Both the position numbers and the translations under genes were made by a program. This document shows, one piece after another, positions 1 to 6,881 of a DNA stretch of 22,498 nt. A model generated the notes under the pieces. The model was not told the DNA's origin and made no database searches. It was given only the letters and a program-made list of their open reading frames with translations. Origin of the DNA: Bacillota bacterium (lineage in GTDB: Bacteria > Bacillota > Bacilli > Paenibacillales > Paenibacillaceae); the NCBI GenBank assembly GCA_023433615.1, contig JAEZCJ010000010.1, positions 1-22,498 of the forward strand. Reading direction: 5' to 3'. Positions within the stretch are counted from its first letter, which is position 1. Each line of letters starts with the position of its first letter.

Positions 1-1282
1 GCCCGGCATAGAACAGCTTAGACAGCGCATGTCCCTCGCGTCCGTAGATGCGGCATTCGCCGGGCAGCAGGCGCACGATGGCCCATGTTCCTTGCCGGGA
101 ATAGCTTCGCAGCTCGTCGCGGGCGGCACGCTCCATGCGATCCATATCGCGGATGACACGTTCAGCCGCGGCTTCCTTATGCAGATAGGAGGCAATCGCT
201 TGTTGATAGTCGATCCAGTCCGAATGCCAGTTCAGGGCCACGGTCGCGACATCCCCGTCGATGGCGGCAGACGAATCGGTCCCTTGGCTCTGCTCGTTCA
301 TCATGATTAAGGTCGGCTTCGCGCGCAGCGCCTCGCGCAGGCTGATGCCATTCTCCGTATAGAGCGGCAGCGTGCCGGTCAGCCGATGGTGCAGATAGCT
401 CGGGAATCCGCTCGATGTGCCGTAATAACTCGGCGTGCTCGGGGCAGCGACCGGCGAAATGCCGAGCGAGAGGAGATGATCCTGCAGGAACAGGCTGCTA
501 ATGACCGCGATGCGCTGCTGCCGGCTCTGCAAATATGCGGTTGGCGAGACGCCCTCAGACTTGCGGAATACCCGGCTGAAATACAATTCGTCCTCGAAGC
601 CGACTTGATGCGCGATAGTCTTCAGCGGATAATTGCCGCGCGCCATATATTGCTTCGCGTGGGCGAGACGGCAATGGGTGATGTATTGTCCCGGCGTCAT
701 GCCGGTCGTCTTTTTGAAGGAGCGGCAGAACGAACTAGCCGTCATGCCGGCCAAGAGCGGCAATTGACCAGGTGACAGCCGTTCCATATAGTGCGCTTCG
801 ATATAATCGATCGCGGCTTGTATCGCTTCTTGCGGAGGGCGGTGCGGGAGCGACAGCTCTTGCTGCTCCATGATCATGGCGATCATATCGTACAGCAATG
901 CCTGCTGCTTCATGCGAGCGGAGGCGGAAGGCATGGCCATCGCTCGGCGAAGCTGATCGAGGGTACGCTCGAGACGCGCGAAGGCATCGGTGTCCATTGT
1001 CGCCTGGCACAGCCCATCGATGGCAGGCGCCGAGTCCATGCGCGAGTCATGCAGCTGTACCCATTCCAGCATGAGTCCGTATTCCTCTGCGGATACGAGC
1101 TGGATCGCGGCACTCGGCGGGATCAGCAGGCATGTTCCTTGATGCAGCAAGATACAGGCGCTGTCGATATGGATCGCGCCGGAGCCGCTGATCACGACGG
1201 CGGCAGCGGCTCTCCTCGTCCGAGCCGGCTTCGTGATCGCGCCTGGCGCGAATCGATGCGGTTTAATGGAGGTTATCGGCAA
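1..1282 (-). CDS. AraC-family regulator fused to a siderophore-binding (FecB-like) sensor domain, partial
   Basis: The reading frame stays open from position 1282 to the window edge (427 codons, no stop), so the C-terminus is missing. An N-terminal sensory region (about residues 1-140) is followed by a two-part AraC DNA-binding domain (about 150-250; visible words FCRSFKKTTGMTPGQYI and VGFEDELYFSRVFRK). From about residue 255 a FecB/FeuA-like binding fold begins (RIAVISSLFLQDHLLSLGI, later LREALRAKPTLIMMN). This is the architecture of Bacillus subtilis Btr (YbbB), a cytoplasmic activator of feuABC that senses ferric bacillibactin, so this gene probably activates the divergent uptake operon when its ferric siderophore is present. 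The chosen start is the TTG at 1282, which lies 8 nt after AAAGGA; the in-frame ATG at 1291 overlaps that ribosome binding site and is less likely. The siderophore itself cannot be told from sequence. Confidence 0.88.
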   Translation of the reverse strand, partial: MPITSIKPHRFAPGAITKPARTRRAAAAVVISGSGAIHIDSACILLHQGTCLLIPPSAAIQLVSAEEYGLMLEWVQLHDSRMDSAPAIDGLCQATMDTDAFARLERTLDQLRRAMAMPSASARMKQQALLYDMIAMIMEQQELSLPHRPPQEAIQAAIDYIEAHYMERLSPGQLPLLAGMTASSFCRSFKKTTGMTPGQYITHCRLAHAKQYMARGNYPLKTIAHQVGFEDELYFSRVFRKSEGVSPTAYLQSRQQRIAVISSLFLQDHLLSLGISPVAAPSTPSYYGTSSGFPSYLHHRLTGTLPLYTENGISLREALRAKPTLIMMNEQSQGTDSSAAIDGDVATVALNWHSDWIDYQQAIASYLHKEAAAERVIRDMDRMERAARDELRSYSRQGTWAIVRLLPGECRIYGREGHALSKLFYAG

Positions 1283-1309
1283 GGCAATCATCCTTTGCAG
1301 CTGTCTAAT

Positions 1310-1328
1310 GATAATAATAATCATTGTC
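1310..1328. promoter_or_regulatory. Fur box in front of the AraC-sensor gene
   Basis: The 19-mer GATAATAATAATCATTGTC matches the classical Fur consensus GATAATGATWATCATTATC at 17 of 19 positions. It lies 27 bp upstream of the TTG start of the minus-strand regulator, where a bound repressor would block its transcription. Iron-dependent repression of the regulator is inferred from this placement. Confidence 0.8.
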
Positions 1329-1465
1329 ATTTAATGCGATGTCTCAATCCTACCAGATCTTTCCTCCCCATTTCAATCCCGAGTTTGCTGCGGGACAGGA
1401 GGGCTGCACATTCTGTCCATGCCCAATGGAACATGTCGTGTATGTGCAATAGCAAGGATTATCGC

Positions 1466-1497
1466 TACAATTTCTGTTGAGAATGATTATCAATGGT
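1466..1497 (+). promoter_or_regulatory. Promoter -10 element and second Fur box for the siderophore uptake operon
   Basis: A TACAAT hexamer at 1466-1471 is a plausible sigma-A -10 element; no convincing -35 is seen, which fits a promoter needing the AraC activator. Starting at 1479, GAGAATGATTATCAATGGT matches the Fur consensus at 14 of 19 positions and would cover the expected start site near 1478. Upstream, TCCAT (1416-1420) and ATGGA (1426-1430) form a short inverted repeat that could be an activator contact; that part is speculative. Confidence 0.65.
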
Positions 1498-1516
1498 AAT
1501 GGAGGTTTGCCATGAC

Positions 1517-2023
1517 ATGAGGGCGAAGAGCTTCATGCTGATGCTATCCATCGCTTGGCTGCTGACCGGATGCGGCGCAGCAGTCGGCTCGACGATAGAT
1601 GGAGCCGCAGCAGGGGAGACGGGAACTGCTGCGGGCGAGAGCGGGCCAAGGCAAGAACAGGAAGAAGGTTCAGGGCGTGTCTGGCTGGATGGGTTGGCGG
1701 CGGCTGCCATCGACGACGTGCCGACGGCATTGGCCGCAATGAACGGCATTGTCAAAACAATGAAGCAGACGATTGAATCGGATCCAGCCGGTGAAGTGCC
1801 GGCTGCTGAGGTAGAGAAGCAGACGGACGAGCTGGCAGCGCTCTGGCTGGCTGTCGAGCCGGAATCGAGAACGGCGCAAGATGCACATGCGACTGAACTC
1901 GAGGCCGGTATTCTCGAGCTCGCGCAGGCCATACGCGAGCAGCCGATCGACCGGCAGCGCGTCATTGAGGCGGACTATCGGATCTATCAAGCACTGCGTG
2001 ACGTGTCTGCATCGTTCGAATGA
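1517..2023 (+). CDS. Small helical lipoprotein of unknown function in iron-uptake operon
   Basis: This is a 168-residue protein with a lipoprotein signal peptide: basic MRAK, a hydrophobic stretch and the lipobox LLTGC with the lipidated Cys at residue 19. It should sit on the outer face of the membrane. A low-complexity Gly/Ala/Glu linker follows, then a mostly helical domain from about residue 55 to the end. The stretch WLAVEPESR followed by a conserved-looking TELEAGILELAQAI loosely recalls the extracytoplasmic helical domain of FTR1/EfeO-type iron proteins, but this is a weak resemblance judged by eye. The start at 1517 is chosen because GGAGG (1501-1505) lies 11 nt upstream; the nearer ATG at 1512 stops after two codons and upstream ATGs would precede the ribosome binding site. 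It is the first gene of the Fur-controlled operon, so an accessory role in iron or siderophore capture is inferred. Confidence 0.75.
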   Translation: MRAKSFMLMLSIAWLLTGCGAAVGSTIDGAAAGETGTAAGESGPRQEQEEGSGRVWLDGLAAAAIDDVPTALAAMNGIVKTMKQTIESDPAGEVPAAEVEKQTDELAALWLAVEPESRTAQDAHATELEAGILELAQAIREQPIDRQRVIEADYRIYQALRDVSASFE

Positions 2024-2057
2024 ACTTATCATGAACTTATGAAGGGTGAGAAGGAAT

Positions 2058-3353
2058 ATGGTTCGGAATGCATGGAATTCAAGGTCTAGATTGACGGTTA
2101 TACTGTTATGCCTGACGCTGCTGGCAGCTATGATGCCGCTGCACGTCGCCGGAGCGGCGGGGCAGGAGATCGCGGTGACGTTCGATGGCAAGAAGGTGGC
2201 ATTCGGCGTGCAGCCGCAGACGATCGGCGGAAGGACGATGGTACCGTACCGCGCATTGGCGGAACAGATCGGCGCTGACGTGAAGTGGGACGATAAGTCC
2301 GACACGATTACGATGAGCCATAACAAGCGGACCGTCGTGCTTACGATCGGCAGCAAGCAGGCGAAGCTCGGCGGCAAGACGCTGCAGCTGGATGCTGCCC
2401 CCGTAATCAAGAACGGCACGACCTTGGTGCCGCTGCGCTTCATCGGGGAGTCGCTCGGCATCTGGGTATCGTGGAACAAGACCTCCTCGACGGCCGCCCT
2501 GTCGACGAAGAAGACGATCCAGCATGCGATGGGCCAGACGACGCTGACGAAGGTGCCTGAACGGATCGTCGTGCTGTTCAACGGCATGGTCGACATCTCG
2601 GTGCTGCTCGGCGTGAAGCCGGTCGGTGCGGTAGAGTCCTATGTCGAGCAGCCGTTCTACGAGTACCTGCGTTCGGGCATGAGCGGCGTGAAAGTGCTGG
2701 GTGACGAGACGCAGCCGAACATGGAGGCTATCGTCGCGCTCAAGCCGGACCTGATCATCGGCTCGAAGCTTCGTCACGAGAAGATCCATGGCCAACTTAC
2801 AGCCATTGCCCCGACGCTGATGTCGGAGGACGTGTTCAGCTGGCAAGAGAATCTGACGATGGCGGCATCCGCGCTCAATCGCGAGGAGATCGCGTCGACC
2901 TTCATCGCCGATTGGAATAAGCGGGTCGCGGACTTCAAGAGGCAGATCGGCAGCAAGGCGAAGAACACCGAGGTATCGGTCATCCGCTTCAACCCGGATG
3001 GCAGCGCGAGAGCGTATGTAACGGGCTTCGCTTATAACATCCTGCAGGAGCTCGGCTTCAGCGTGCCGAAGGCGCAGCTCGATACCGGCAAAGAAATTGT
3101 CACGGTCACGTCGAAGGAACAGGTCGGCTTGCTCGACGGCGATATCATCTTCGACTTCACGACGGACTGGAACGGCGACGGCGGCGTCTATAAATTCCAG
3201 AAGGAATGGATTGACAGCCCGCTATGGCAGAACTTGCAAGCTGTCAAGAATAAGAAATATTACAAGGTCAATGTCGTGACATGGAACATGTCCGGCGGAC
3301 CGATGGCCGCGAAGATGATGTTGGATGATCTGTATTTCTACTTCGATCTGTAA
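2058..3353 (+). CDS. Secreted siderophore-binding protein with copper-amine-oxidase-like N-terminal stalk domain
   Basis: This is a 431-residue protein with a Sec signal peptide (about residues 1-35, likely cleavage near VAGAAG) but no usable lipobox, which is unusual for a Gram-positive binding protein. Residues about 36-155 contain two repeats typical of the Cu_amine_oxidN1 family (PF07833): GGRTMVPYRALAEQIGADV and NGTTLVPLRFIGESLGIWV. From about residue 165 there is a FecB/BtuF-type class III binding fold (VPERIVVLFNGMVDISVLLG, ALKPDLIIGS, YKVNVVTWNMSGGP). The family delivers ferric siderophores or cobalamin to FecCD permeases. Here the stalk, rather than a lipid, may hold the protein in the envelope; this is inference. 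The start at ATG 2058 follows AAGGGTGAG by 7 nt, and a GTG at 2046 is a weaker option. The permease gene follows after 8 bp. Confidence 0.9.
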   Translation: MVRNAWNSRSRLTVILLCLTLLAAMMPLHVAGAAGQEIAVTFDGKKVAFGVQPQTIGGRTMVPYRALAEQIGADVKWDDKSDTITMSHNKRTVVLTIGSKQAKLGGKTLQLDAAPVIKNGTTLVPLRFIGESLGIWVSWNKTSSTAALSTKKTIQHAMGQTTLTKVPERIVVLFNGMVDISVLLGVKPVGAVESYVEQPFYEYLRSGMSGVKVLGDETQPNMEAIVALKPDLIIGSKLRHEKIHGQLTAIAPTLMSEDVFSWQENLTMAASALNREEIASTFIADWNKRVADFKRQIGSKAKNTEVSVIRFNPDGSARAYVTGFAYNILQELGFSVPKAQLDTGKEIVTVTSKEQVGLLDGDIIFDFTTDWNGDGGVYKFQKEWIDSPLWQNLQAVKNKKYYKVNVVTWNMSGGPMAAKMMLDDLYFYFDL

Positions 3354-3361
3354 GCTGATCC

Positions 3362-4381
3362 GTGGAGATGCAGATTCGACGTCGCTACCGTTACGGCAGA
3401 GGCCTCGGCTTGCTGGCCGGATTCATCGCAATGCTGATCGGCATGCTCGCGAGCGCGACGCTGGGTGCCGTTCAGGTCCCCTTCGATCAAGCGATCGCGT
3501 CATTCCTCGCATACGATATCGATAATATGGGCCATGTCATCGTACGCACGACCCGGGTACCGCGAGCGCTGTATGGGGCAGCGGTCGGGGCCAGCCTGGC
3601 AGCGGCCGGCGCGGTCATGCAAGCGATGACGCGGAATCCGCTGGCATCGCCCAGCATCATGGGAATCAACGCCGGCGCGGCAACGTTCGTCGTGGCCGCA
3701 ATTACGATCTTCTCCATGACTTCGCTGCCGATGCTGCTTGCCGCTTCCTTCACGGGAGCGGCTGTCAGCGGTTCGCTTGTCTTCCTGCTCAGCATAGCCG
3801 GCCGCGAGAAGCTGTCCTCCATGAAGATCATCATGGCGGGCAGCGCCGTGACGGCATTGTTCGCCTCGCTTACGCAGGGCATGCTGGTCCATGACGAGGC
3901 GGGATTGAACGATGTGCTGTACTGGCTGACCGGGTCGATTGCAGGCAGGCCGCAGGATGCCCTCCTGCGGGTGCTGCCGTTCATGGCCGCAGGATGGCTC
4001 GCAGCTGTCTTGCTGGCCAGACACTTGAACATTATGGAATTCGGCGACCAAGCTGCGCAAGGACTCGGACAACGGACAGCCGCCATCAAGCTCTTAGGCG
4101 GCCTGCTGGTCATCGTGCTTGCCGGCGCGGCGGTCGCGATCGCGGGCCCGATCGGGTTCATCGGAATTATCGTCCCGCATATCGTAAGGTCGCTTGTGGG
4201 CCGCGATTATCGCTGGCTCATTCCTTATAATCTGGTTTTCGGCGCGCTGCTCTTGCTGCTGGCAGACCTGGCAGCACGGTTCATCATCATGCCCGAGGAG
4301 CTGCCGGTCGGCGTCATGACTGCCGCGATCGGCGTGCCGTACTTCGTCTATATTGCGCGGAGAGGATGGGGGCAGGGATGA
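3362..4381 (+). CDS. Iron-siderophore ABC transporter permease, FecCD family (first subunit)
   Basis: This 339-residue polytopic membrane protein has the length and hydrophobic pattern of FecCD permeases (about ten helices). Family words are visible: TTRVPRALYGAAVGASLAAA, MQAMTRNPLASPSIMGINAG (the conserved NPLA..xxxGxxxGA region near the second helix), YWLTGSIAGR, and GPIGFIGIIVPHIVRSLVGR near the C-terminus, which in this family forms the ATPase-contact loop region. It should pair with the next gene to form the translocation channel for the ligand delivered by the stalked binding protein. The start is uncertain: GTG at 3362 and ATG at 3368 are two codons apart and neither has a well-spaced ribosome binding site, which suggests coupling to the preceding gene. 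Confidence 0.92.
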   Translation: MEMQIRRRYRYGRGLGLLAGFIAMLIGMLASATLGAVQVPFDQAIASFLAYDIDNMGHVIVRTTRVPRALYGAAVGASLAAAGAVMQAMTRNPLASPSIMGINAGAATFVVAAITIFSMTSLPMLLAASFTGAAVSGSLVFLLSIAGREKLSSMKIIMAGSAVTALFASLTQGMLVHDEAGLNDVLYWLTGSIAGRPQDALLRVLPFMAAGWLAAVLLARHLNIMEFGDQAAQGLGQRTAAIKLLGGLLVIVLAGAAVAIAGPIGFIGIIVPHIVRSLVGRDYRWLIPYNLVFGALLLLLADLAARFIIMPEELPVGVMTAAIGVPYFVYIARRGWGQG

Positions 4382-5367
4382 CGAGTACGATCCGATTGAT
4401 GCTTCTGCTGACCGGCCTTGCCGTGCTTACGATGGTCGTCAGTATCGGAAGCGGCGATGTGTTCATCCATCCGCGGGATACGTGGATGACCTTGCTCGGA
4501 CTCGGACAACCCGACCACGAGATGCTGATCTGGATGCTGCGCATGCCGCGCCTCATGATCGCGCTACTGGCCGGTGCCTCGCTAGCCGTGTCCGGCGCGA
4601 TTCTGCAGGCCGTCATCCGCAATCCGCTGGCCGCACCGGACGTGGTCGGCATTACGGGCGGCGCGTCAGCCGCTTCGGTGCTGTTCATCGTGCTTGCGCC
4701 TGCGGCTGCCAGCATCCATTGGCTGCCGCTTGCTTCGATGCTCGGGGCGACTGCCGCGGCATCGCTGGTATATCTGCTGGCCTGGAAGAAGGGCGCCACC
4801 TCGAATCGGCTGGTGCTGGTAGGCATCGGAATCGCCTCCTTCATGTCTGCAAGCACGACCTTCCTGATCATCCAGAGTCCGATGCATGCCGCCAGCCAAG
4901 CTTATATCTGGCTGACGGGCACGGTATACGGTTCCAACTGGGCGAACGTCTGGACGCTCTTGCCTTGGACCGCCGCGTTCATGCTGATCGCGCTGCTGTC
5001 CGTGCGGCACGTGAACATCCTGCAGCTAGGCGACGAAGCCGCTGCGGGCGCGGGCAGCCGCGTACAGCGGAGCAGGCTGTTGCTCATCCTGTTATGCGTC
5101 GCGCTAGCGGGCTCCGCCGTCTCGATGTGCGGTGCCATCGGCTTCGTCGGCTTGATTGCGCCGCATATGGCCAGACGGCTCGCTGGGCCTATGCTTGGCC
5201 GTGTCATTCCGACGGCCGCCTTCATCGGGGCAATTATGGTCAGCGCGGCCGATCTCGTCGCCAGGACGGCATTCTTGCCGCTCGACATCCCTGTCGGCGT
5301 CTTGACTTCGGGCATCGGCGCGCCTTTCTTCATCTATCTGCTGTTTCGCACGCGCAACCAACACTAA
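4378..5367 (+). CDS. Iron-siderophore ABC transporter permease, FecCD family (second subunit)
   Basis: This 329-residue FecCD permease has the same architecture as its upstream neighbour: RMPRLMIALLAGASLAVSGA, LQAVIRNPLAAPDVVGITGG, YIWLTGTVYGSNW and GAIGFVGLIAPHMARRLAG. The ATG at 4378 overlaps the upstream stop as ATGA and follows GGGGGCAGGG, so translation is probably coupled; an in-frame ATG at 4366 lies inside the neighbour and is less likely. The two permeases form the heterodimeric channel. No ABC ATPase gene follows: the operon ends in a strong hairpin and the next gene is convergent. The ATPase is therefore probably supplied from elsewhere, as YusV/FhuC-type ATPases do for Bacillus siderophore transporters. 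Confidence 0.93.
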   Translation: MTSTIRLMLLLTGLAVLTMVVSIGSGDVFIHPRDTWMTLLGLGQPDHEMLIWMLRMPRLMIALLAGASLAVSGAILQAVIRNPLAAPDVVGITGGASAASVLFIVLAPAAASIHWLPLASMLGATAAASLVYLLAWKKGATSNRLVLVGIGIASFMSASTTFLIIQSPMHAASQAYIWLTGTVYGSNWANVWTLLPWTAAFMLIALLSVRHVNILQLGDEAAAGAGSRVQRSRLLLILLCVALAGSAVSMCGAIGFVGLIAPHMARRLAGPMLGRVIPTAAFIGAIMVSAADLVARTAFLPLDIPVGVLTSGIGAPFFIYLLFRTRNQH

Positions 5368-5396
5368 CGCTTTACCTCGCGCATATGTAGCTTCGA

Positions 5397-5440
5397 CCGA
5401 ACAAGAACAGGCTGCCGAACGGCAGCCTGTTCTTGTTCGG
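5397..5440. terminator. Perfect 20-bp hairpin between convergent genes, likely bidirectional terminator
   Basis: The arms at 5397-5416 and 5421-5440 are exact reverse complements (20 bp) around a GAAC loop. The hairpin lies between the end of the FecCD operon and the convergent SRPBCC gene. There is no strong U-tract on either side (only TATGTTCATTTAT on the plus strand), so the termination role rests on stem strength and position. Confidence 0.75.
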
Positions 5441-5456
5441 TATGTTCATTTATCGA

Positions 5457-5909
5457 TTACCAGCCGAAGTCCAACGTGCGGCCTGTCTCCACATAGGTCT
5501 TGATGGCGCTGAGCGTCATCGGCCAGGATCCGCGAGCGTTGTCGTACGACGGGTGGTTGTCCGGCCAGCGGTCGTTCACGAGCGTGAGCTTCGTCGTGCC
5601 GCCTGCCGGCTCAAGCGCGTAGGTGACGCGCGTCTCGAGCTCGGCATGGTCGGAGCGGTACGAAGGACCCGCGTGCTCGGTCATGCGTAGCAGGCGATAC
5701 GGCTCAATCTCGAGAATCGTGCCATAGACATGAACCGTCTTGTTGCCGTCGTTGCCCGGACCTACGTAAGCATATTCTCCTCCGGCGTGCAGCGAAGCTT
5801 CAAGCGCGGTGCCGAAGAATGCGGCTCGAACGCCATCGTCCTCCGTAATCGCCCGCCATACCTGCTCCGGCTTGTCCGCGATATAAATTTCGTATATCAA
5901 ATCTTGCAT
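5457..5909 (-). CDS. SRPBCC (AHSA1/START-like) family protein
   Basis: This 150-residue protein begins MQDLIYEIYIADKPEQVWRA, the typical opening of AHSA1-type SRPBCC domains (a strand, then the P..VW.A..E helix). It continues with FFGTALEAS, GTILEIEPYRLLRMTEH and a C-terminal helix WPMTLSAIKTYVETG. The fold is a small cytoplasmic helix-grip barrel that binds hydrophobic ligands; the actual ligand is unknown for most bacterial members. The start ATG at 5909 is preceded by GGAGGG at 8 nt; the open frame extends upstream to 6233 but only this start has a good ribosome binding site and matches the domain edge. It is divergent from an AraC regulator gene (144 bp apart) and could be under its control, which is inference only. 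Confidence 0.87.
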   Translation of the reverse strand: MQDLIYEIYIADKPEQVWRAITEDDGVRAAFFGTALEASLHAGGEYAYVGPGNDGNKTVHVYGTILEIEPYRLLRMTEHAGPSYRSDHAELETRVTYALEPAGGTTKLTLVNDRWPDNHPSYDNARGSWPMTLSAIKTYVETGRTLDFGW

Positions 5910-6053
5910 GATGATTACCCTCCGAATATCAAATTTATAGGGTTGTTCTGAACGCTGTGAACTGCTACCTTGTAGTATATGGAAGCATGCGAAAGCTGTA
6001 TTGTAAAAGCACGTCATGCGCAGGACCGTGACGCCGAAGGAGGCTAGAGGCGA

Positions 6054-6881
6054 ATGGAAGTAAGCGTCGATCAAGGCACGAGGGGCATTCTGCACCCGGA
6101 CAGACAAGCAAGTACCTATTCGCTGACGCGATACCCACCTTCCGCGGCCGCAGGTGCATTCGTGAAGCATTATTGGGTGGTGCAGTGGGAGCTGCAAGGC
6201 TCGGAAACGTATGACTCCGTCGTGCTGTCGCATCCGAATCTGAACCTGGTATTCGAGCGAGAGCGAGCCATGGTATACGGGATTCCGCAGAAGACAGCGG
6301 TTCAGCGGCTGCAGGGACGCGATTGGGTAATCGGCGTGAAGTTCCGCGCCGGCGGGTTCTATCCGTTCTGGGGGAAGCCGATGTCGGAATTGGCGGATCG
6401 AGCGGTCGACTTCTGCGAAGTGTTCAAGCTGGATCGAATGCCGCTAACGGAAGCCCTATTCGCCGAAGAAGACGGTCAGCGCGCGGCGAGGCTCGTCGAT
6501 AGCTTCCTTGGCGAGCGCTTGCCCGAGCGGGATGCGAACGTGGATACGGCAGACGGGATCGTCCGGCTGATCCAGGAGGATCGGACGATCCGGACGTCCG
6601 AGGATGCGGCACGTCTGGCCGGAATGTCGCTTCGCACGATGCAGCGTCTATTCGCCCGCTACGTAGGCGTCAGCCCCAAATGGGTCATCCAGCGGTACCG
6701 GCTGCATGAAGCAGCGGAACGCGCCGTGCGCGAAGGGGTATCCGATTGGACGGCATTCGCGTTGGAACTGGGCTATTACGACCAGCCTCATTTCATTCGG
6801 GCATTCAGGTCATTCATCGGTCTTACGCCGGAAGAATATATACGGAAGAATGGACGGGGTCAGCATGGGAGAGAAGCCTGA
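6054..6881 (+). CDS. AraC-family transcriptional regulator with DUF6597-like N-terminal domain
   Basis: This is a 275-residue protein. The N-terminal region (about 20-130) has the features of the DUF6597 sensory domain found in front of AraC domains: AFVKHYWVVQWEL, LSHPNLNLVFE and WVIGVKFRAGGFYPFWG. The C-terminal part (about 165-265) is a double helix-turn-helix AraC domain: TSEDAARLAGMSLRTMQRLF, then YYDQPHFIRAFRSFIGLTPEEYI. The start ATG at 6054 follows GGAGG by 10 nt. The gene overlaps the first ABC exporter gene by 17 nt, so it is co-transcribed with the exporter and is the obvious candidate for its regulator. The inducing ligand is unknown. Confidence 0.9.
   Translation: MEVSVDQGTRGILHPDRQASTYSLTRYPPSAAAGAFVKHYWVVQWELQGSETYDSVVLSHPNLNLVFERERAMVYGIPQKTAVQRLQGRDWVIGVKFRAGGFYPFWGKPMSELADRAVDFCEVFKLDRMPLTEALFAEEDGQRAARLVDSFLGERLPERDANVDTADGIVRLIQEDRTIRTSEDAARLAGMSLRTMQRLFARYVGVSPKWVIQRYRLHEAAERAVREGVSDWTAFALELGYYDQPHFIRAFRSFIGLTPEEYIRKNGRGQHGREA

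Noticed and set aside
386..1480. Plus-strand ORFs of 129 and 229 codons over the AraC-sensor gene
   Set aside because: They are opposite a minus-strand frame with clear AraC and FecB words, and their own products are Arg-rich without motifs.
2106..2846. Minus-strand ORF of 246 codons opposite the stalked binding protein
   Set aside because: Antisense shadow; low-complexity Arg/Leu/His composition and no supporting start signal.
4353..5390. Long alternative-frame plus-strand ORF (345 codons) over the second FecCD permease
   Set aside because: High-GC frame shadow. Its product is an Arg/Ala/His-rich sequence without domains, while the permease frame has clear family motifs and a coupled start.
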